DNA of 64,000 nucleotides from assembly GCF_003047265.1 (NCBI RefSeq), contig NZ_PZYY01000012.1:1-64000 (forward strand), in the 5' to 3' direction. Under the pieces are notes generated by a model, which worked only from the letters and a program-made list of their open reading frames with translations, was not told the origin of the DNA and did no database searches. A program made the translations under genes and the position numbers. Below, in pieces: positions 54,538-62,923 of the stretch. This DNA comes from Nocardioides terrigena (GTDB lineage: Bacteria > Actinomycetota > Actinomycetes > Propionibacteriales > Nocardioidaceae). Numbering within the stretch: position 1 is the stretch's first letter; every line of letters begins with the position of its first letter.

Positions 54538-54609
54538 AAAAAGGGAGATAGTCCGTGACGTTCGGACCCTGGGCAGCCTCGCCGGAGGGTCCGATCGTCA
54601 CGGACTATC
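54538..54609 (-). terminator. intercistronic hairpin with T tract between groES and groEL
   Basis: GATAGTCCGTGACG (54547-54560) pairs with CGTCACGGACTATC (54596-54609), and after one mismatch TCGGACCCT (54562-54570) pairs with AGGGTCCGA (54586-54594): 23 base pairs with a 15-nt loop. On the transcribed strand TCCC then five T follow (54546-54538). It starts 5 bp after the groES stop and ends before the groEL ribosome binding site. It reads as a strong attenuator/terminator or processing site. Confidence 0.85.
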
Positions 54610-54614
54610 GGAGA

Positions 54615-54908
54615 TCAGGAAACGACGGCGAGGACGTCGCGGGCGGAGAGAATCAGGTACTCGGCGCCGGCGTACTTGACCTCGGTGCCGCCGTACTTGC
54701 TGTAGATGACCTTGTCGCCCACGGCCACGTCCAGCGGGACGCGGTTGCCGTTGTCGTCGATGCGACCCGGGCCGATGGCCAGGACCTCGCCCTCCTGGGG
54801 CTTCTCCTTGGCCGTGTCCGGGATGACCAGGCCGGAGGCCGTGGTCTGCTCGGCGTCGAGCGGCTGGACGACGATGCGGTCCTCGAGGGGCTTGATGTTG
54901 ACCGACAC
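54615..54908 (-). CDS. groES: co-chaperonin GroES (10 kDa)
   Basis: A 97-residue co-chaperonin that caps GroEL. It begins SVNIKPLEDRIVVQPLDAEQTTASGLVIPDTAKEKPQEG, where residues about 17-34 are the mobile loop, and ends VGDKVIYSKYGGTEVKYAGAEYLILSARDVLAVVS, the conserved roof and core. GTG start with GGAGGT upstream. Two CIRCE elements precede it, so HrcA repression and heat induction are expected; hrcA is not in the window. Confidence 0.97.
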   Translation of the reverse strand: MSVNIKPLEDRIVVQPLDAEQTTASGLVIPDTAKEKPQEGEVLAIGPGRIDDNGNRVPLDVAVGDKVIYSKYGGTEVKYAGAEYLILSARDVLAVVS

Positions 54909-55025
54909 TTCGGATCAACCTCCACTTTCCACGTTGGTCGAGACGGGACTCGAGAGCGATTGCTCTCGCACGTTGGGGCTTGCTCTGCCGTACGCCGTCG
55001 CGGGGGTCGCACGTCGTCGCAAGCA

Positions 55026-55052
55026 CTGGCACCCTCAAGGCGAGAGTGCCAA
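55026..55052. promoter_or_regulatory. second CIRCE element (imperfect)
   Basis: CTGGCACCC-N9-GAGTGCCAA: the two arms match the CIRCE plan at seven of nine positions with the canonical nine-base spacer. It lies closer to groES than the perfect copy. Confidence 0.75.
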
Positions 55053-55059
55053 GTCAGAC

Positions 55060-55088
55060 GCTAGCACTCCCCCACGCCGAGTGCTAGC
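55060..55088. promoter_or_regulatory. CIRCE element (HrcA operator)
   Basis: GCTAGCACTC-N9-GAGTGCTAGC, a perfect 10-9-10 inverted repeat matching the CIRCE consensus (TTAGCACTC-N9-GAGTGCTAA) except at the outermost bases. It is the HrcA repressor site for groES-groEL, 150 bp upstream of the GTG start. Confidence 0.92.
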
Positions 55089-55096
55089 GGGAGGCG

Positions 55097-56113
55097 TCAG
55101 ACGAACGCGCCCTGGACCACGAGGGCGCGGGCGGTGCGGGTCCTGCGCCCGTCCTGCAGCTCCCCCGTCAGCCGGCTCCGGATGTCGAGCTGGCCGGGCC
55201 CCCGGTCGGCGGGGACCTCGAAGACGACGACCTGGGGGTCGAGCGGGTCGGGCTCGGCCGAGTCGGGGAGCAGGTCGTTGGCGGCGTACACCTCGACGGG
55301 CTCCTCGAAGCCGAGGCCGTACGACGTCTCGACGCCCGACGCCGGCACCTCGTAGGTCCCGCGGCGGCCCTCGAAGGCGGTAGGCGCACCCGGCACGACG
55401 GTGACCACGAGCCAGCGGGAGTCCTCCGGGGCCCAGCCCAGCCCCGCGACGTACGGGCGCGTGGCCGCGGAGCGGACGAAGCAGCCGGACACGGCATCGT
55501 CCACGGCCGAGGCACCCGTGCTCCAGAGCTGGTCGCCGCAGGGTCCGCCCGGGGCGGGGAACGGCGCGTCGTAGAGCGGGGCCGCGTCCCCGATGCTGAC
55601 GTCGGCGGTCGCGGCGTCGATGGTCTGGGTGACACCGTCGTACTCCATGGTGACGCTGACCTCCTCGGCGTCGCGAGGCACCGCGACGTACTGCCGGCGG
55701 GCGCCCGGCTCGACCTCCGCACCGTCCGCCCAGCCGGACAGCGCCGGCAGCTCCCACGTCTCGCCGTCGGCGACGACGCTGAACACCGGGTCGAGGAAGG
55801 AGGCGCCGGGCAACCGGTCGACCGGGACCGCGTCCTCGGTGTCGCGCAGCTCGACCTGGATCCCGATGAACGACCCCTCGAGCGTGCCGTCCTCGCCGTC
55901 GACGGTGTCCACCGGCTCGGTCGTCGTGACCTGGAGCCGTCCCCACGGGACGCGGACGTCGGTGCTGCGGCCCACGAGGAGCCCGTCGACCTGCTGGTCC
56001 ACCACCGTGCCGGCCGCGGTCGCCGGCACCTCGCGCTGGGACTGCCAGATGCCGGCGCCGACCAGGGTGGCGACGATCAGCACGGGCACGAGGACGATCA
56101 GCACTTTGCGCAC
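55097..56113 (-). CDS. membrane-anchored extracytoplasmic protein
   Basis: About 338 residues from GTG 56113, with one N-terminal helix (KVLIVLVPVLIVATLVGAG, residues 3-22). The outside part is rich in beta strands and Asp/Glu, with a Cys pair (GGPCGDQLW ... SGCFVRS) likely forming a disulfide. I do not recognise the family. An in-frame upstream extension to 56248 is Arg/Pro-rich and would overlap the divergent methyltransferase, so it is rejected. No operon partner is seen; groES regulation lies beyond its 3' end. Confidence 0.7.
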   Translation of the reverse strand: MRKVLIVLVPVLIVATLVGAGIWQSQREVPATAAGTVVDQQVDGLLVGRSTDVRVPWGRLQVTTTEPVDTVDGEDGTLEGSFIGIQVELRDTEDAVPVDRLPGASFLDPVFSVVADGETWELPALSGWADGAEVEPGARRQYVAVPRDAEEVSVTMEYDGVTQTIDAATADVSIGDAAPLYDAPFPAPGGPCGDQLWSTGASAVDDAVSGCFVRSAATRPYVAGLGWAPEDSRWLVVTVVPGAPTAFEGRRGTYEVPASGVETSYGLGFEEPVEVYAANDLLPDSAEPDPLDPQVVVFEVPADRGPGQLDIRSRLTGELQDGRRTRTARALVVQGAFV

Positions 56114-56175
56114 GGAGGAGAACCTGCCACGTCCGGGGCGACGAGCGGAACCGACCCGCCTGACAGGATGCACGT

Positions 56176-57381
56176 GTGGACCTCGAGACGCTGGCCTGGC
56201 TGCAGACCGATGCCGGCCGGCGGCTGTTGGAGGAGGCGACCCACGCATGGGTCGATCATGGCGGTGACCCGGTGCGCGCCGCGACGGCGGTCCGCCGGAT
56301 CGAGCCGGACCCCGACCGGGCCGCCGCGGCCACGACCCAGGTGCAGCTCCGCGCCCGCGCGGTCGCCAAGTTCAGCGACCTCGCCCCGCTGATGTTCTTC
56401 ACGCCCGAGGCGCTGGAGCAGGCGACCCGCCTCCGCGTGGCCGAGCACCGTGCCGCGCGCCTCGCCGCCGCCCGGCCGGCCAGCGTCCTCGACCTCGGGT
56501 GCGGCATCGGCGGCGACCTGCTCGCCTTCGCCCGCGCCGGCCTCACCGCGGCGGGCGTCGACCTCGACCCGCTGCGGGTCGCCCTCGCTCAGGCCAACCT
56601 CGACGCCCTCGGCCTGCCCGGCGCGGTCCAGGTCGCCGACGCGACGACGCTCGACGTGCGCGGCTTCGGGGCGGTCTTCGCCGACCCGGCCCGCCGTGGC
56701 GCCCGGGGCCGGGTCTTCGACGCCGAGGGCTGGACCCCGCCGTGGCCCTTCGTCCTGGACCTCCTCACCGGGACGGCCGTCGTCAAGGTCGCCCCGGGCA
56801 TCCCGCACGCCATGCTCCCCGACGACGTCGAGGCCGAGTGGGTCAGCGACGGCGGGGAGGTCAAGGAGGCCGCCCTCTGGTCCGCGCGGCTCGCCACCAC
56901 CCGGCGGCGCGCCACGGTCATCCCGGCGACGCGGCCGGGACAGGCGGCCGGCGGGCTGGCCACCCTCACCGACGAGGACGACCCGTACGCCGGGCAGCCC
57001 CGCCCGGTGCGTGCGGTGGGCGCGTTCCTCTACGAGCCCGACGGCGCCGTCATCCGGGCCGGGCTCGTCACCGCCGTGGCCGCCGGGGTCGGCGGTGGGC
57101 TCGTCGACGAGCACATCGCCTACGTCACCGGTGACGAGGCCTTCCAGACGCCGTTCGCCCGGTCCTACCGGGTCCTCGAGGAGCTCCCCTACCGGGAGAA
57201 GCAGCTCAAGGCGGCGCTGCGCGAGCGTGGCATCGGCCGGCTGGCGATCAAGAAGCGCGGCGTCGACGTCGTGCCCGAGCAGCTGCGCAAGCGGCTCTCC
57301 CTGTCCGGGGACCAGGAGGGGACGCTGGTCCTCACCCGGGTCGCGGGCGCCGGGACGGCGCTGCTGGTGGAGCCCCTCTAG
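56176..57381 (+). CDS. class I SAM-dependent methyltransferase, THUMP-like C-terminal domain
   Basis: A 401-residue methyltransferase. SAM motif I is VLDLGCGIGGDLLAFA (residues 104-119), followed by GVDLDPLRVALAQANLDAL. The FADPARRGARGRVFD motif, with Asp-Pro-x-Arg, is typical of the RlmM/ribosome-modifying type enzymes. The C-terminal part (LPYREKQLKAALRERGIGRLAIKKRGVDVVPEQLRKRL) matches the THUMP-like domain that contacts RNA. RNA methylation is therefore likely. CAGGAT-N6-GTG suggests a leaderless mRNA. Its TAG stop shares CTAG with the convergent stop of the next gene. Confidence 0.85.
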   Translation: MDLETLAWLQTDAGRRLLEEATHAWVDHGGDPVRAATAVRRIEPDPDRAAAATTQVQLRARAVAKFSDLAPLMFFTPEALEQATRLRVAEHRAARLAAARPASVLDLGCGIGGDLLAFARAGLTAAGVDLDPLRVALAQANLDALGLPGAVQVADATTLDVRGFGAVFADPARRGARGRVFDAEGWTPPWPFVLDLLTGTAVVKVAPGIPHAMLPDDVEAEWVSDGGEVKEAALWSARLATTRRRATVIPATRPGQAAGGLATLTDEDDPYAGQPRPVRAVGAFLYEPDGAVIRAGLVTAVAAGVGGGLVDEHIAYVTGDEAFQTPFARSYRVLEELPYREKQLKAALRERGIGRLAIKKRGVDVVPEQLRKRLSLSGDQEGTLVLTRVAGAGTALLVEPL

Positions 57382-59159
57382 CAGCCGCGCCGCTCGACGC
57401 CGGCGACCTCGACCGGCAGCCGGCCCGGCGCCCCTGCGCGACCGAGGAGCACGTCGACGAGGGCCGACATGGCGCCCGGGGTGTCGCCGTAGGTCGCCAG
57501 CCGCACCGGCGCACCCACCGTGCCGAGGACGTACGGCGTGTTGGTCGCGACCGCGACCTCCCCGTCGTACGTCGCGTCCTGGAACCCGCTGAAGCCGATC
57601 CGGGTGCCGCGCGCGAGCCGGCGCTCCTCGGCGGCGGTCCACCGGGCGAGGGCGGCGACGCGGCGCTTCTCCCGGGCCCGCCAGGCCTTGCGGCGGCGCT
57701 CGAACGCCTTGGGCTTCTCCTTCTTGGCGCGCTTCGGGGCCGGCTCGGCCGTCACCAGCGAGGCCGGGGCGGCCCGGCGCGTCAGCACCTCGATCCCCGC
57801 CGCGCCGGCGGCACCGGCGAAGTTGGCCACCGCCACCGGGTCGCCGACCGGCGTCACTGCGGGTCCGACCAGCCGGCCGCGACACGCGCCCGCGACGCTC
57901 GTGATCGCCGCGGCGCTGAGGGCCCGCGAGGCGGCGCGGCCGGAGCCCGGCGGTCGGCCCCGCTGCTGGGCGGGAGTGCCCTCGGAGTGCTGGAGCAGCG
58001 CGATCATCCGGGCCGCCGCCTGCTCGAGCCGGCGGCGCGGCAGGCGGCCGGTCCGCACGGCACGCACGATCCCCGCCCGGGCGGCCGCGGGCGAGGGCGG
58101 CATCAGCAGCACGTCGTTGCCGGCACGGAGCCCCTCGACAGCCGAGCGCGCGGCGTCGTACTCCCGCTGCACGCCCGCCATCGACAGCGAGTCGGTGACC
58201 GCGAGGCCCTCGAAGCCGAGCTGCTCGCGCAGCACCCCGGTCACCACCTCCCGCGACATCGAGGAGGGCACGCGGGGGTCGATCGACCTCACGTCGATGT
58301 GGCCCACCATCACGGCAGGGACCCCGGCCTCCACGGCGGCGACGAAGGGCGCGAGGTCGACGGCGGCGAGCTGCTTGCGGGTGCGGGTCTGCACCGGCAG
58401 CGTGAGGTGGCTGTCCTGCGGCACCGAGCCGTGCCCGGGGAAGTGCTTGAGCACCGGGACCACCGCGGCCTGCTCGATCCCCTCGACCGCCGCGGCCACG
58501 TGGGTGCCCACCACGTCCGGGTCCGAGCCCGCCGACCGCGACCCGATGGTGGGGTCGCCCGGTCCCGTCGTGACATCGGCGTCCGGCGCGAACACGACGT
58601 CGAAGCCGAGGCCCCGCAGCTCGGCGGCACTGGCGCGGTGGGCGGCCGTGGTCACCCGCGGGTCCCCCGCCGCACCGGCGGACATGAAGGTCGGGAAGCG
58701 GGTGGCGTCACCCTTCACCCGCTCGACGATGCCGCCCTCCTGGTCGACGGACAGGAAGAGCGGCCACGGGCGGCGTACGGCGCGCTCCAGGGTCGCGTTG
58801 ACGGACCGGATCTGGCCGGTGGACGCCACGTTGTCGGAGAAGGCGATCACCCCGCCCAGGTGCAGCTGGCGGACCATCTGCACCGGGGCCGCGGTGCCCC
58901 GCCACTCGGCCACGATCACCTGCCCGGCGAGGTCCGGCAGCGACATCCGGCCCACCAGCCGGGCGGCCCGCTCCAGCTCGACCTGCGTCGGCCCCCAGCC
59001 CTCGACGAGGCCGAGCCGCTCGGCCGGCGTGGGCGGGGTCGGGGCCGCGGCGGTCGACTCGTCGGTCGGGGTCCCGGGCTCGTCGGCTGCCGGGTCGCCG
59101 CTGCACGCCGAGGCGGTCAACCCCAGCGCGAGCACGAGGGGCAGGACGCGGCGCAGCAT
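57378..59159 (-). CDS. nagZ: glycoside hydrolase family 3 lipoprotein (NagZ-like beta-N-acetylhexosaminidase)
   Basis: A 593-residue lipoprotein (lipobox TASAC, near residue 18). Family-3 motifs: EGGIVERVKGDATRFP, KHFPGHGSVPQDSHLTLP with the NagZ-type catalytic His-Asp pair, VMVGHIDV and VTDSLSMAGV with the nucleophile Asp. It cleaves N-acetylglucosamine from peptidoglycan fragments outside the membrane. The C-terminal 200 residues form the Lys/Arg-rich second domain. ATG 59159 is preferred over an upstream start at 59195 because it fits the signal peptide. Convergent with the methyltransferase gene, overlapping by 4 bp. Confidence 0.88.
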   Translation of the reverse strand: MLRRVLPLVLALGLTASACSGDPAADEPGTPTDESTAAAPTPPTPAERLGLVEGWGPTQVELERAARLVGRMSLPDLAGQVIVAEWRGTAAPVQMVRQLHLGGVIAFSDNVASTGQIRSVNATLERAVRRPWPLFLSVDQEGGIVERVKGDATRFPTFMSAGAAGDPRVTTAAHRASAAELRGLGFDVVFAPDADVTTGPGDPTIGSRSAGSDPDVVGTHVAAAVEGIEQAAVVPVLKHFPGHGSVPQDSHLTLPVQTRTRKQLAAVDLAPFVAAVEAGVPAVMVGHIDVRSIDPRVPSSMSREVVTGVLREQLGFEGLAVTDSLSMAGVQREYDAARSAVEGLRAGNDVLLMPPSPAAARAGIVRAVRTGRLPRRRLEQAAARMIALLQHSEGTPAQQRGRPPGSGRAASRALSAAAITSVAGACRGRLVGPAVTPVGDPVAVANFAGAAGAAGIEVLTRRAAPASLVTAEPAPKRAKKEKPKAFERRRKAWRAREKRRVAALARWTAAEERRLARGTRIGFSGFQDATYDGEVAVATNTPYVLGTVGAPVRLATYGDTPGAMSALVDVLLGRAGAPGRLPVEVAGVERRGC

Positions 59160-59207
59160 CCCGGCAGTCTTCCAGCCGGGACGCTGCGCCTCCAATCCGT
59201 CAGGCCT

Positions 59208-59289
59208 GCGCCTCGCGCTCCGTCAGCCGAGCGCCTCGCGCTCCGTCAGCCGAGCGCCTCGCGCTCCGTCAGCCGAGCGCCTCGCGCTC
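59208..59289. repeat. 23 bp tandem repeat, 3.6 copies
   Basis: The unit GCGCCTCGCGCTCCGTCAGCCGA occurs at 59208-59230, 59231-59253 and 59254-59276, with a partial copy to 59289. Each unit junction contains GAGCGC-CTC-GCGCTC, a 6-3-6 palindrome. On the minus strand the last copy encodes the end of the MBL hydrolase (E-R-E-A-L-G-stop), so the repeat includes that gene's stop codon and runs into the space before nagZ. Confidence 0.9.
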
Positions 59290-59880
59290 GGCGGCAATCG
59301 TGGTGTCGTCGCCGTGCCCGGTGTGGACGACGGTGTCGTCGGGCAGCCGGAACAGCTGGCGGCGGATCGACTCCTGGATCACGTCGGCATCGCTGTAGGA
59401 CCGTCCCGTGGCCCCGGGCCCACCCTGGAAGAGGGTGTCGCCGGTGAAGACGCAGTCGAGGTCGTGGACGTAGACGCAGACGGCGCCGGGCGCGTGCCCG
59501 GGTGTGTGCAGCACCTTGAGCGAGGCCCCGGCGACCTTGATGGACTGGCCGTCCTCGAGGTCCATGTCCCACAGCTCGTCGGTGTGGGTCAGCTCCCACA
59601 GCGGCCGGTCGTCGGGGTGCAGCAGGATCGGCGCCGTGACCCGCTCCCGCAGCGCCGGAGCGACGCGGCAGTGGTCGTCGTGGGCGTGGGTCAGCAGGAT
59701 CGCCTTGACCTGCCGCCCGGCGACCACGTCGAGGATCGCGTCGACGTCGTGGGGTGCGTCGATGACCACGCACTCCTCGTCGTCCCCGACGACCCAGATG
59801 TTGTTGTCGACCTCGTGCACCTCACCGTCGAGGGAGAAGGTGCCGGACACGACCGCGTGGTCCACCCGCAGCCCGCCCAT
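59269..59880 (-). CDS. MBL-fold hydrolase (MscR-associated)
   Basis: A 203-residue metallo-beta-lactamase fold hydrolase of the glyoxalase-II type: THAHDDH at residues 64-70, TPGHAPG, TGDTLFQGGPGATGRSY and HTGHGDD supply the metal ligands. The neighbour mscR and the same pairing in M. tuberculosis (Rv2259-Rv2260) suggest it hydrolyses an S-acyl-mycothiol, such as S-formylmycothiol, after formaldehyde oxidation. The ATG shares a base with the mscR stop. Its last six codons and stop form part of a 23 bp tandem repeat. Confidence 0.87.
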   Translation of the reverse strand: MGGLRVDHAVVSGTFSLDGEVHEVDNNIWVVGDDEECVVIDAPHDVDAILDVVAGRQVKAILLTHAHDDHCRVAPALRERVTAPILLHPDDRPLWELTHTDELWDMDLEDGQSIKVAGASLKVLHTPGHAPGAVCVYVHDLDCVFTGDTLFQGGPGATGRSYSDADVIQESIRRQLFRLPDDTVVHTGHGDDTTIAAEREALG

Positions 59881-60965
59881 CAGAACGTCACCACCGAGCG
59901 GAGCACCTGGCCGCCGTGCATCTTGTCGAACGCCGCCTCGACGTCGTCGATCGAGATCTCCTCGGTGACGAAGGCATCGAGGTCGAGCCGCCCCTGCTGG
60001 TAGAGGTCGACCAGCATCGGGAAGTCCCGCGACGGCAGGCAGTCGCCGTACCAGCTGGACTTGAGGGACCCGCCGCGACCGAAGACGTCGATGAGCGGGA
60101 TCTCGGGGATCGTCATGTCCGGGGTCGGGACGCCGACCAGCACGACCGTGCCGGCCAGGTCGCGGGCGTAGAACGCCTGCTTCCACGTCTCGGGACGACC
60201 GACCGCGTCGATGACGACGTCGGCGCCGTTGCCGCCGGTGAGGGCCTGGATGGCCTCGACGGGCTCGGACTCCTTGGAGTTGACGGTGTGGGTGGCGCCC
60301 ATGTCGCGCGCCCAGCCGAGCTTGGTGTCGTCGATGTCGACGGCGATGATCGTCGAGGCCCCGGCAAGCGCGGAGCCGGCGATGGCGGCCATGCCGACGC
60401 CGCCGCAGCCGATGACCGCGACGGACTTGCCGCGGGTCACGTTGCCGGTGTTGATCGCGGCGCCGAGGCCGGCCATCACGCCGCAGCCGAGGAGGCCCAC
60501 CGCGGCGGGTCGCGCCGCGGGGTCGACCTTGGTGCACTGGCCGGCGGCGACGAGCGTCTTCTCCGCGAAGGAGCCGATGCCCAGCGCGGGGGTCAGCTCG
60601 GTGCCGTCCTCCAGGGTCATCTTCTGGGTGGCGTTGTGGGTGGCGAAGCAGTACCAGGGCTCGCCGCGGTCGCACGCGCGACAGCTGCCGCAGACTGCGC
60701 GCCAGTTGAGGACGACGAAGTCGCCCGCCTCGAGGCCGGTGACGCCCTCCCCCACCGACTCGACGACGCCGGCGGCCTCGTGGCCCAGCAGGAACGGGAA
60801 GTCGTCGTTGATCCCGCCCTCGCGGTAGTGGAGGTCGGTGTGGCAGACGCCGCACGCCTGGACCTTCACCACCGCCTCGCCCGGACCCGGGTCGGGCACG
60901 TTGATGGTGACCACCTCGACGGGTGCTCCCTTGGCCTTCGCGACGACGGCCTTGACCTGCTGCAT
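59880..60965 (-). CDS. mscR: S-(hydroxymethyl)mycothiol dehydrogenase (mycothiol-dependent formaldehyde dehydrogenase)
   Basis: A 361-residue zinc-dependent medium-chain dehydrogenase. Catalytic zinc ligands lie in CGVCHTDLHYREGG and LGHEAAGVV; the structural zinc four-cysteine lobe is CGSCRACDRGEPWYC; the NAD site is VIGCGGVGMAAIAG. The wording matches AdhE2/MscR, which oxidises hydroxymethyl-mycothiol and also reduces S-nitrosomycothiol. AGGAG precedes the ATG. It is coupled to the MBL gene. Together with mycothiol the pair detoxifies formaldehyde. Confidence 0.92.
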   Translation of the reverse strand: MQQVKAVVAKAKGAPVEVVTINVPDPGPGEAVVKVQACGVCHTDLHYREGGINDDFPFLLGHEAAGVVESVGEGVTGLEAGDFVVLNWRAVCGSCRACDRGEPWYCFATHNATQKMTLEDGTELTPALGIGSFAEKTLVAAGQCTKVDPAARPAAVGLLGCGVMAGLGAAINTGNVTRGKSVAVIGCGGVGMAAIAGSALAGASTIIAVDIDDTKLGWARDMGATHTVNSKESEPVEAIQALTGGNGADVVIDAVGRPETWKQAFYARDLAGTVVLVGVPTPDMTIPEIPLIDVFGRGGSLKSSWYGDCLPSRDFPMLVDLYQQGRLDLDAFVTEEISIDDVEAAFDKMHGGQVLRSVVTF

Positions 60966-61029
60966 GTGCACTCCTGGTGAGTCGGTGCGGTGTGGTGTGG
61001 GGCGAGCCTCGCAAGCCTTGCAAACCGCA

Positions 61030-61057
61030 TGCAACCCGCGTCACCCCGGAGGCGTCC
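61030..61057 (+). promoter_or_regulatory. ECF-type promoter of the second SigE-family sigma gene
   Basis: TGCAACC (61030-61036), 16 bp and CGTCC (61053-61057) resemble the promoter before the other SigE-family gene. It lies in the 134 bp divergent region shared with mscR. A leader of about 38 nt with GGAGG follows. Confidence 0.55.
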
Positions 61058-61099
61058 TCCACACGACTGCCCGCACACGATTGGATGGGAGGTGACTCG

Positions 61100-61678
61100 G
61101 TGAGCAGTGCATCGGACGTCCTCACGGGAGACGCGTTGCCCCACAGCAACAGGACCAGCAGCAGGGACGAGGAGTTCTCGTCGTACATGGCGGCGCGCCA
61201 GGCCGCTCTCCTGCGCACGGCCTACCTCCTGACCGGCGAGCGCGCCGCGGCGGAGGACCTGCTGCAGACCGCGCTGGCCAAGCTCTACCTCTCGTGGGAC
61301 AAGGTCCGCGACCGCGGTGCGCTGGACGGCTACGTCCGGCGGATCATGGTCAACGAGCACAACTCGCTGTGGCGCCGCGCGTGGAAGCGCCGCGAGCACG
61401 CCACCGACGAGGTGCCCGAGCGACCGGTCCACGACGAGTACGACGACGGGCTCGGGGCCGCGCTCTGGTCCTACCTGCAGACCCTCCCGCCCAAGCAGCG
61501 CACCGTGCTGGTGCTCCGCTACTACGAGGACCTGTCCGAGGCCGAGATCGCCGACCTCATGGGCATCTCCACCGGCACCGTGAAGTCCCAGGCCAGCCGT
61601 GCGCTGGCCGGCCTGCGCGAGCGCGCCCCCCGCAGCCTCGACCCGCGCCACACCGACCCCCGGGAGGAGGAGCGATGA
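61100..61678 (+). CDS. SigE-family ECF sigma factor, second copy
   Basis: A 192-residue sigma factor. An N-terminal tail of about 25 residues is followed by region 2 (ARQAALLRTAYLLTGERAAAEDLLQTALAKLYLSWDKV) and region 4 (LQTLPPKQRTVLVLRYYEDLSEAEIADLMGISTGTVKSQASRALAGLRE). GTG 61100 is chosen because GGAGG lies 7 nt upstream. Its stop overlaps the following gene in an ATGA junction. It matches the first SigE-family factor in design. Confidence 0.9.
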   Translation: MSSASDVLTGDALPHSNRTSSRDEEFSSYMAARQAALLRTAYLLTGERAAAEDLLQTALAKLYLSWDKVRDRGALDGYVRRIMVNEHNSLWRRAWKRREHATDEVPERPVHDEYDDGLGAALWSYLQTLPPKQRTVLVLRYYEDLSEAEIADLMGISTGTVKSQASRALAGLRERAPRSLDPRHTDPREEER

Positions 61679-62916
61679 CCCACGACCAGGACCTGGCCCG
61701 CGAGGTCGGCGAGACCCTGCACCGCCGCGCCGACGCGCTCCACGACACCCCGCTCGACCTCGCGGACGTCCGTGGCCGCGCCACGACGATCCGCCGCCGC
61801 CGCCACACCGCCGTGGGGCTGGCAGCCGCGGCCGCCGTCGCCGCGATCGTGCTGCCTCTGTCCCTGATGCCCGGCGGCGGGGACGACCGGGTCGTCGACC
61901 CGCGGCCCGCGGACACGATCACCCCGATCACCGAGCCGGTGCCGCTCGACCCGCGCTCGGCGCCCGAGGGTGCGGCCCCGCGGGTCCCGTACACCGTCCT
62001 CGACACCAAGCAGCTCGTCACCCCTGCTGCGACCTACGACCTCCCCGAGGCCTACCTCCAGATCGTCCCCGACGGCGACGGAGGCTGGGTCGCCCTGGCG
62101 GAAGGAACGCCCGAGACGGGCACGACGGTCGAGATCCTGGACGGTGACTTCCGGGTCACCGACGGGGCAGGCGGACCCGCCAGCGGACTCGCGGTGCGCG
62201 AGGACGGCGGGCACGTGGCGTTCACCCAGTACGACGGAGCGGGGGGATGGACCCTGCTCACAACGGCGCTGCCCCGGGTAGCGGACTACACCTACACCGA
62301 TGTCGCCACCCGCAGTAGCGAGGAGGCGGTCCACCGGGCGCGCGGCTACGTCTCGGACGACTCCGTCGTCGTCGAGGCGAGCGATCCGGACACGGGGCAG
62401 TACAGCTACCGGGTGGTCGCGGCCGACGGCACCATGACCGAGTTCGGCGGCTTCAACCGCGTCGTGAGCACCTCCTCCGCGACGGGGCTGGTGGCCGGGC
62501 AGACAGAGTTCACCGGCGTCGGGTCCTGCTCGGCCGTCCTGGACCCGCTCTCCGCGGACCAGGACGTCGAGTGGGAGACGTGCGACCACCAGCTCGGCGC
62601 CTTCAGCCAGGACGGCCGCTTCATCGTCGGGCTGGCCGAGTACTCGGACTCACTGGGCTCGCCCAACGTCGCGATCCTCGACGCAACGACGGGCGAGCCG
62701 CTGGTCGACTTCGTGAGCGGCAACGACGCCCGGTCCGCCGCGACCGTGAACGACGTCGTCTGGGAGGACCCGACAACGCTGCTCGCGACCGTCACCCAGG
62801 GCAACGAGCAGTACGTGGTCCGCGCGACCATCGACGGGCGTGTCGAGCGGGTCGTCGGTCCGGCCCCCTCGCAGATGAGCACCGAGTACCGGTTCCCCGC
62901 GCACCCCGTCGGCTGA
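61675..62916 (+). CDS. membrane-anchored propeller-like partner, second copy
   Basis: A 413-residue protein: about 44 cytoplasmic residues with an RRRRH cluster, one transmembrane helix (45-65), then a strand-rich extracytoplasmic domain of repeated blades (YLQIVPDGDGGWVALAEGTPETGTTVEILDGDFRVTD; FSQDGRFIVGLAEYSDSLGSPNVAILDATTG). It parallels the protein at 51479-52834 in size, topology and position directly after a SigE-family sigma gene. GAGGAGGAG precedes the ATG. A sensor/anti-sigma function is inferred from this repeated pairing. Confidence 0.78.
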   Translation: MTHDQDLAREVGETLHRRADALHDTPLDLADVRGRATTIRRRRHTAVGLAAAAAVAAIVLPLSLMPGGGDDRVVDPRPADTITPITEPVPLDPRSAPEGAAPRVPYTVLDTKQLVTPAATYDLPEAYLQIVPDGDGGWVALAEGTPETGTTVEILDGDFRVTDGAGGPASGLAVREDGGHVAFTQYDGAGGWTLLTTALPRVADYTYTDVATRSSEEAVHRARGYVSDDSVVVEASDPDTGQYSYRVVAADGTMTEFGGFNRVVSTSSATGLVAGQTEFTGVGSCSAVLDPLSADQDVEWETCDHQLGAFSQDGRFIVGLAEYSDSLGSPNVAILDATTGEPLVDFVSGNDARSAATVNDVVWEDPTTLLATVTQGNEQYVVRATIDGRVERVVGPAPSQMSTEYRFPAHPVG

Positions 62917-62923
62917 TCGGTCG

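Noticed and set aside
59208..59289. CRISPR array
   Set aside because: The 23 bp units are directly adjacent with no unique spacers and no cas genes nearby.
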